Positions 5,966 through 11,253 of a stretch of DNA of 11,253 bases are shown piece after piece. Origin of the DNA: Willaertia magna (Eukaryota; Heterolobosea; Eutetramitea; Acrasida; Naegleriidae); assembly GCA_902984215.1 (NCBI GenBank), contig CADWAF010001186.1, positions 1 to 11,253 of the forward strand, in the 5' to 3' direction. Each line of letters begins with the position of its first letter. Within the stretch, counting starts at the first letter, position 1. Below the pieces are notes generated by a model. The model was not told where the DNA came from. It did not search any database and saw only the letters and a list, made by a program, of their open reading frames with translations. A program made the translations under genes and the position numbers.

Positions 5966-8237
5966 AGGACTAGACCATTTACCATTTGAAATAATTTCTT
6001 TAATTTTTCAATATTTAGATTTCAGGTCATTAATTAATATAATGACTTTAAATTCTTTATATTTTCAAATGAGTTCTCAATTTATATTATCAGGACAATT
6101 TTATAAAGAAGATGATATTGATGAGATTAATGAAAATATAAATTACAATAATAATATTTACAATAATAATAAATTTAAAATACCAGAAGAACAATGTATA
6201 TTTATTATTACAAAATTATTACAATTTCAATCAAAAAATATTTTTTATTTAACAAGAATTGATTTAACTAATTTTAATATTATAAATAAAAAAGATGAAA
6301 TATTTGAATTAATTATTAATTTAATTAAAATTAATGATTGTAATGAATTAATTATTGATTTTACATTTTTTACTGAAAAACAAGAAATTCTTTTTAAATC
6401 AATTTGTAAAAATTTAACGTTTTTAAAAGCTAAAGAAATGTCTTATTCTTTTATTGAATTTATTTCTGAAAATAAAGAAAATAATAGTTTACAACATTTA
6501 TATATAAATTATTTACCTGATAGTTTTACAAATTATAATTTTTTTAAAAATTTAAAAAGTTTAGAATTAACACTAAGTCTTTCTATAGTTAATGAAAAAT
6601 TTTACAATTTTTTTACAAAAGGATTAATTAATATGAATAAAATTGAAGAATTAAATATTAATTTTGATTTACAAAATTTACATTATAGTGGAATATCAAC
6701 ATTAAATATAAATTTAACTTTAGATTTTATTAAAAGTTTTGAAAATTGTAAAAATTTAAAGAAATTATCATTTATTTCTAGTCAAAGTTATACAACAGTG
6801 TTAAATTGGTGTTTATTTGAAGAAAATAAAATTGTAAAATATTTAAAAGAAAAAAAAACAATTTTTCAAAATTTAAAAGAATTAAAATTAATTTTAAAAG
6901 TAACTGAAGAAAGTCAACAATTTTTAAAATATTTTATTAATAAAAATATTAATTTAGATAAATTACATATTACTTATCAAATTAATGAAAATTTAAATAA
7001 ATTAATTAAAAGAATAAATAAAGTAAACGAATTAAAAATATTCTGTAATAGTCATGATTATAATAATAATTTAGATATATTTAATAATTTAGATAATTTA
7101 AATAATAAATTAATTGAAGTAAATAAATTAATTATTCAAGGAACATTTTACTCAAATCATTTCATTAAATTATTAAATAAATTAAAATTAAAAGAACTTT
7201 TTATTGTAAATAGTTCCATTGCATATGATTATCAACCAAGTGGTATTTATAATTTAAAACTTTTAAATGAATTACAAACAATTTATATTTCTAAATCAAG
7301 AATATTTATTCCCTTTTTAGAATGTTTAATTAAAAAATCAAAAAATAATTTAAAGAAATTAACTTTACAACAATCCGAACTTGACTCAAATAAAAGTGAA
7401 TTTTATGATGCATTGACATTTGAAAAGGAAAGTATTGAAAAATTAAAAAAACAATTAAATAAAAAAAAAGAATTAAAAAATTTACGATATTTAAAAATAG
7501 AAAGTTGTAAAAATGATTACGTTTTATTTTTTGTATTTTTATTACAATATAATTTAGCAAATTTAATTAAATATTTTATTAACGATTGTTATAAAATTAA
7601 AGGTTCTTTATTAGAATATTCTTTTACAAAAATTAAAATGTCAAATTTAATTGAATTAGAATTATCAGGTTCACCATTTGACGATAATTTAATGTTAAAT
7701 ATGTTAAATTTTTTACAAAATAATAAAATTAAACTAAATTTAGATGGTCCAATCACAGAAAATGGTTTAATTTCAATTCCTAAAGAAATTAGAAAGAAAA
7801 TTGTACAATTAAAATTATACAATTCAAAAATTAATTTAAATCAAAATGAAAATGACATGATTGACTTTTTAAATGATTTAAATGATGAATTGACAGTTTG
7901 TTGTTTAAATTTTAGAGAATTTGGTCCAACTAATCAAATTTTAAAAACAATTTCAAATAAATTTAAAGAATTAAAAATTTTAAATATTCAAGGAAAAGTG
8001 GAAATTGAAAAACAAGATTTATTTGATTTAGTTAATCAATTAGAGAAAATTGAGTTAATATATTTTGAAAGTGTTGTAAATAATTGTACAATGGAAGAAT
8101 TGGAAGAATTTAAGAAGAGTATTAGATTAAGAAATAGATTAGCTCCAAAAATAATTGTAAGAATGAAATCTAATATGTTGTCGTCTTCTAAACAAATTGT
8201 TCGTAATCCACCAGCATTTCAATGTTTATTAATGTAA
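5958..8237 (+). CDS. F-box and leucine-rich-repeat protein, probable SCF ubiquitin ligase substrate receptor
   Basis: 759 residues from an ATG in an A-rich context to TAA. Residues 5-40 form an F-box: LDHLPFEIISLIFQYLDF then a SLINIMTLNSLYF helix, with the classic LPxEI core that docks on Skp1. An Asn-rich linker follows (about 58-75). From about residue 150 to 740 there are many irregular LRR-like units of the form NLKxLxL / xxLKELxI, for example NLKSLELTL, NLKKLSFIS, NLKELKLIL, KLKELFIVN, NLKKLTLQQ, NLRYLKIES, NLIELELSG and ELKILNIQG. This is the plan of F-box/LRR substrate adaptors in Skp1-cullin-F-box ligases; the target is unknown. The repeats are not the FNIP/IP22 type common in dictyostelids. 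The gene is extremely AT-rich, with Leu coded mainly by TTA. The basic C-terminal tail is less AT-rich. Confidence 0.85.
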   Translation: MNKGLDHLPFEIISLIFQYLDFRSLINIMTLNSLYFQMSSQFILSGQFYKEDDIDEINENINYNNNIYNNNKFKIPEEQCIFIITKLLQFQSKNIFYLTRIDLTNFNIINKKDEIFELIINLIKINDCNELIIDFTFFTEKQEILFKSICKNLTFLKAKEMSYSFIEFISENKENNSLQHLYINYLPDSFTNYNFFKNLKSLELTLSLSIVNEKFYNFFTKGLINMNKIEELNINFDLQNLHYSGISTLNINLTLDFIKSFENCKNLKKLSFISSQSYTTVLNWCLFEENKIVKYLKEKKTIFQNLKELKLILKVTEESQQFLKYFINKNINLDKLHITYQINENLNKLIKRINKVNELKIFCNSHDYNNNLDIFNNLDNLNNKLIEVNKLIIQGTFYSNHFIKLLNKLKLKELFIVNSSIAYDYQPSGIYNLKLLNELQTIYISKSRIFIPFLECLIKKSKNNLKKLTLQQSELDSNKSEFYDALTFEKESIEKLKKQLNKKKELKNLRYLKIESCKNDYVLFFVFLLQYNLANLIKYFINDCYKIKGSLLEYSFTKIKMSNLIELELSGSPFDDNLMLNMLNFLQNNKIKLNLDGPITENGLISIPKEIRKKIVQLKLYNSKINLNQNENDMIDFLNDLNDELTVCCLNFREFGPTNQILKTISNKFKELKILNIQGKVEIEKQDLFDLVNQLEKIELIYFESVVNNCTMEELEEFKKSIRLRNRLAPKIIVRMKSNMLSSSKQIVRNPPAFQCLLM

Positions 8238-8244
8238 AGATTAC

Positions 8245-8250
8245 AATAAA
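8245..8250 (+). promoter_or_regulatory. Possible polyadenylation signal AATAAA
   Basis: AATAAA begins eight bases after the F-box gene stop codon. If used, the structured sequence that follows at 8257-8515 would be largely outside the F-box mRNA and would need its own transcript. The hexamer alone is weak evidence in AT-rich DNA. Confidence 0.3.
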
Positions 8251-8256
8251 CACTTA

Positions 8257-8515
8257 AATTTTTTCTAGCATTACTGAACTAGTTCAGATTGTATTCTTTC
8301 ATCCGAGATCAGTAGTGTTAGTGTAAATATGTAGATTATTTTACGTGGTATCTTTCTTTGTGCTCTTTGTTAAAAAAGAAAATTCAATACCGAAGCTGAC
8401 ATATGATTTAAATTGTTCTTCCAAAGAATTGCAGCTTTCTAGTTTTCTTTGTAAATAACAGTAATTTTGTTTTGACTGAATTAGGAACGGATGTTGCTCT
8501 ACAACCTAAACGTTC
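8257..8515 (+). other. GC-enriched segment with three potential RNA hairpins (candidate ncRNA or 3' UTR structure)
   Basis: No good reading frame is seen here. Hairpin 1: CTAGCATTACTGA (8265-8277) pairs with TCAGTAGTGTTAG (8309-8321) over 13 consecutive pairs, two of them G-U on the + strand, and weaker pairing continues into ATTTT/AAAT. The perfect 14-base palindrome CTGAACTAGTTCAG (8274-8287) overlaps its 5' arm. Hairpin 2: GGTAT 8347-8351 with ATACC 8387-8391, and TTTCTTT 8353-8359 with AAAGAAA 8375-8381. Hairpin 3: GAACG 8485-8489 with CGTTC 8511-8515, and GTTG 8493-8496 with CAAC 8502-8505 around a five-base loop. It matches no snRNA, tRNA or SRP RNA that I recognise. Confidence 0.4.
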
Positions 8516-9188
8516 ACCTAGTTAGCAAAAAATAATATACTTTTTTTGAAGCTAAAAGTAAATTTTGATATTATTATTATAAAAAATAAATACAAATTAT
8601 TTTAAAACCATTAAAAACACAATATATTTTTATTTAATTTATATTATTCATTCTTCTAATATTTATAATTAAATATTCATTTTTTAAAATAACATCCTAA
8701 TACAAACAAATAATTATTCCTACCACATTCTTTTTAAAACATTAAAAAATATATTATTTTTTTCCAAATTAACAATTTTTTATAAGTCTTAAATAATAAT
8801 ATTTCATTTTTTTTATACAAAATATATTCACTACAACCCAAGAAGTAAAAAAAGTGATAAAAATATAAAAAAAATAATAATCTTGAAATAATATATAAAA
8901 AAAATCAGCAATCAACATGGATGTTCTAATTAAATTATAAAAAAAAAATATAAAAATTATTATTTTATCATAATACTAATATTATTACAATAAAATAAAC
9001 AATTTAATAACAATTTATTAAACTCAAATACAAATATTTTTATTATAATAATCATTAAATCTATATAAAAAACTTTTTATTATTCCAATTACTTCAATAT
9101 TAAAACAGTTTTTTTTACAATAAACAATTAATTGAAGTTCTTTTTAACGGTTTAAAAAGTTTATTAAAGATTATATTTTTAATAAAAA

Positions 9189-9494
9189 TTAATAAAATAT
9201 TTCATTTTTATTTTTAATTATAGTATTATATTTAATTTTTTTTAATTTATTTTCATTAAATTTTTTTAAAATATCTTTTTTTTTTAATTTTTTATTAATT
9301 TTAATTTTTTTTTTCTCACTTTTTTTTTTATTTTGGTATTTGTAATAAGATTGTGGTTTATGATTTGGTTTTTGTTGTAAATTTTTTTTAATTAAAGTAA
9401 TATCTAAATAATGAAAAAACATTAAATTATTAATTATTATATTAAAATTTAAAAAAATTTCAAATATAAAATAAATTTTATTATTTTTTTTCAT
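9189..9494 (-). CDS. Possible small lysine-rich protein, unrecognised
   Basis: 101 codons from ATG (9494-9492) to a stop at the lower coordinate. The N-terminal third (to about residue 33) is Phe/Ile/Asn-rich and hydrophobic. The middle has LDITLIKKNLQQKPNHKPQS, which uses Gln, Pro and His codons rare in the surroundings, and the rest is a highly basic Lys-rich tail. In DNA this AT-rich a stop is expected about every nine codons, so a frame this long is unusual, although A-rich strand bias favours Lys/Asn codons and inflates it. No domain is recognised. It could be a real small gene, an exon, a decayed gene or chance. Confidence 0.25.
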   Translation of the reverse strand: MKKNNKIYFIFEIFLNFNIIINNLMFFHYLDITLIKKNLQQKPNHKPQSYYKYQNKKKSEKKKIKINKKLKKKDILKKFNENKLKKIKYNTIIKNKNEIFY

Positions 9495-9711
9495 TATATT
9501 TTTAATAAATTAATTTATTTAATAATTTTACTTATTAAATTATTTCTTTTAATTCTATTATTTTCATTAATATTATTTTTTAAAACAAAATTATAGAAAA
9601 ACAAAAAAAAAATTTGTTGTAGTATTTTTTTATATTTAAAATTTATTTAGTTTACAATAAAGTAATTAAAGTTAATTTAAAATTAATTAAACTTAAAATT
9701 ATTTAATCTTT

Positions 9712-9948
9712 TTAATTTTCTAATTTTTGACCATATTTTTTTTCTTTATTTAATAAAATACAGTCTAAAATAAATTTTTTTATTATTTTTTTTAAATATA
9801 TTAAATATATAATAAATTTATTTGAAGAAAATTTTAAAATATATTTAAGATTTTCTATATTTTTTTGTAAATAATGTTTATTATATTTTATATTTTTAAT
9901 ATTATAATAAGGATATATAAATAATAATTTTAAATTTAATATTTTCAT
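9712..9948 (-). CDS. Possible small protein or exon, unrecognised
   Basis: 78 codons from ATG 9948-9946, ending in GQKLEN and TAA. The product is Ile/Leu/Tyr/Lys-rich with two hydrophobic patches. It lies upstream of, and on the same strand as, the ORF at 9189-9494, about 217 bases away. The pair could be exons of one gene or debris of one older gene. I found no convincing splice pair joining them. Confidence is low because composition alone may explain it. Confidence 0.15.
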   Translation of the reverse strand: MKILNLKLLFIYPYYNIKNIKYNKHYLQKNIENLKYILKFSSNKFIIYLIYLKKIIKKFILDCILLNKEKKYGQKLEN

Positions 9949-10850
9949 TAAAGATAATAAATTAATAATTAATAAAAAATCAATTAAATAATTCTATCTA
10001 TTAATATAAATATTATATTATATTTAATTTATTTTTTTATTATTCTATAATATTATTAAAATAAAAAATTTATTTAATAAATTTTTAAAAGATTAATAAT
10101 TATATAAATAAATATAAAATATTATTTTATTTGTACTTGTTGAATTTAAATTTAATTTAAAATAATATTTTTTATTATTTTTATTTATAAATATATTTAT
10201 ATAATTTTATTAATTTTTTTTTTTATTTTTATGTTCTAAATTTTTATTAATAAATATTAATTTATTATTTGATAACTCTGAGGGAATATTAATTAAAAAA
10301 GTAGATATATATTATTATATATATTATTAAAATATAATCTAATTTTATTTTATAATTAATTATTATAGTTCTATAATTATATATATTTTTAAATGTTTTT
10401 ATTTTAAAATTATATTTATTAAATACTAGTTTAAATTTTTTAAATTTAAATTATATACAATCTTCTTTTCTTTTAATATCATTCCATAATTTAACTTAAT
10501 ATCACTTATATAACTAATTTTATATTTCTTTCATAAACAAATAAAAATTATTAGAATTAATAGAATTTATTGTATAAAATATTTATTATTTTTAAATAAT
10601 TATTATTGTTCTAATATATTTAAAAAAAATAAACCATTACTCTACAACTAATATTTTTTTATTTTCTAAAATATTATAAATTTTTCATATTTTGGTTTAA
10701 ATTTATAATTTTTATTTTTTGTCTATTGTTCTATTTTTTTTATTAAAATATATGTAATTCCATTTTATTGATATATAATAACTATAATAAAGATTAAAAT
10801 GTTGCTATATTTATTATTTTTTTAATACTTTATTTTTTATATATCTTTAA

Positions 10851-11107
10851 TAAGTGGTGGGTTATTGTGTTAATGAGAAATATCAATAAATATTTTAATA
10901 AAATAATTACAAAAAGTATATCATATAATTTAGAAAGAACAATTATTAAAATTAATGTCTATTTCATAAGAAGAAAAGGATTATATTGTGATTTAAGGTT
11001 GTTTTGTAAAAAAAAAAAGAATTGAATTATAATGTAAAAAAGTAACAAAGAAAATGAATTTAATACAATTTTTTAATGATGCAATAGTTAAATTTTGAGT
11101 TTGTAAA
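10851..11107 (+). other. Transition zone upstream of the right-edge reading frame
   Basis: GC content rises from about 10% to about 20% here, beginning with GTGGTGGGTTATTGTGTTAATG. It contains a 50-codon frame from ATG 10873 to TGA 11023-11025 with a basic product, then an 11-A run at 11008-11018. A second ATG at 11054 opens 14 codons to TGA 11096-11098, in the same frame as the right-edge ORF. This may be the promoter and leader of that gene, or its upstream exons if introns or sequence errors are involved. Confidence 0.3.
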
Positions 11108-11253
11108 ATGATTAAAATTAAATTTAAAAAATTAATTGATATTCCTATTAAAGGATATAAAACAACTTCTAAAATTAATACTGATTTCAAAATAGGTAAC
11201 TGCAATTTATATAATGAACCAACTCAATTAGATATTAATTTCATTATTGCAAT
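11108..11253 (+). CDS. Start of a protein gene running off the right edge, unrecognised
   Basis: The ATG at 11108 has the A-rich context (TGTAAAATG) seen before the other genes, and the frame stays open for 48 codons to the window end. The product is mixed polar and hydrophobic (KLIDIPIKGYKTT, then FKIGNCNLYNEPTQLDINF) and reads more like a protein than the Leu/Ile/Phe-rich minus-strand frame opposite it. GC content is back to that of the coding genes. In-frame codons continue upstream to ATG 11054, interrupted only by TGA 11096. No family is recognisable from this fragment. Confidence 0.4.
   Translation, partial: MIKIKFKKLIDIPIKGYKTTSKINTDFKIGNCNLYNEPTQLDINFIIA

Larger units (their letters stand above)
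8526..10850. other. Extremely AT-rich gene-poor region (about 2.3 kb)
   Basis: By eye this stretch is close to 90% AT, and some 60-base lines contain only two or three G/C. It is made of poly-A/poly-T runs, (AT)n and (ATT)n stretches such as 10304-10327. No conserved protein or RNA gene is recognisable. The composition changes sharply near 8520 and again near 10850. It may be a large intergenic spacer, decayed mobile or viral DNA, or a replication/centromere-type AT block; the sequence alone does not decide. Two minus-strand ORFs inside it are listed separately. Confidence 0.6.

Noticed and set aside
8238..8525. tRNA, snRNA or SRP RNA gene in the structured segment
   Set aside because: No A/B boxes, Sm site, U-snRNA core or SRP GNAR-type motif was found; it is left as an unassigned structured region.
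8769..8918. Minus-strand 49-codon hydrophobic ORF starting MLIADFF
   Set aside because: The length is within what chance gives in several kilobases of AT-rich DNA, and Phe/Tyr/Ile content follows composition. No family was recognised.
10214..10330. Short + strand frame around a small GC island (GATAACTCTGAGGG)
   Set aside because: Only about 38 codons, no ATG, and it ends in an AT microsatellite; a decayed gene fragment cannot be told from chance.
10993..11205. Minus-strand hydrophobic ORF of 70 codons
   Set aside because: It is antisense to the better + strand frame, and its Leu/Ile/Phe/Val content is what the complement of a Lys/Asn/Ile-rich frame gives.

Overview
The window looks like nuclear DNA of a very AT-rich, gene-dense microbial eukaryote, most likely an amoebozoan close to the dictyostelid slime moulds. 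The evidence is an intact eukaryotic 5S rRNA gene whose sequence (e.g. the GAAAGCACCTCATCCCGTCC stretch) resembles, from memory, myxomycete and other amoebozoan 5S; asparagine- and lysine-rich proteins encoded mostly by A/T-ending codons; A-rich leaders just before each ATG; TAA as the only stop codon in the four main genes; and no visible introns in them. Genes use TAA as a true stop, which argues against ciliates. An AT-rich fungus is not strictly excluded.

Layout, all main genes on the + strand. (1) At 2-1132 lies the 3' part of a secreted, probably GPI-anchored beta-rich surface protein of unknown family, cut by the window edge. (2) A 250-base gene-free spacer leads to a 5S rRNA gene (1387-1504) with a double T-run terminator. 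(3) Only about 60 bases after the 5S gene, a membrane-anchored BAHD-type acyltransferase starts (1564-3189). (4) Next is an 817-residue protein (3328-5781) that joins an active-looking pol-beta-type nucleotidyltransferase to a domain read here as a T4 Rnl1-like RNA ligase that has lost its catalytic lysines. (5) An F-box / leucine-rich-repeat protein follows (5958-8237), likely an SCF ubiquitin ligase substrate receptor. (6) A GC-enriched 290-base tail (8238-8525) holds three potential hairpins. (7) About 2.3 kb of extremely AT-rich DNA follows (8526-10850), with two minus-strand ORFs that are long for such a composition. (8) From about 10851 the GC content rises again, and a new + strand reading frame runs off the right edge.

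The protein genes are not obviously one pathway. Nothing indicates an operon: spacers are 138-176 bases and each gene has its own A-rich leader. The most interesting items are the nucleotidyltransferase / inactivated RNA-ligase fusion, the structured region after the F-box gene, the 5S gene packed against a protein-gene start, a TTGTA element 42-46 bases before three start codons, and a small overlapping ORF before the F-box gene.
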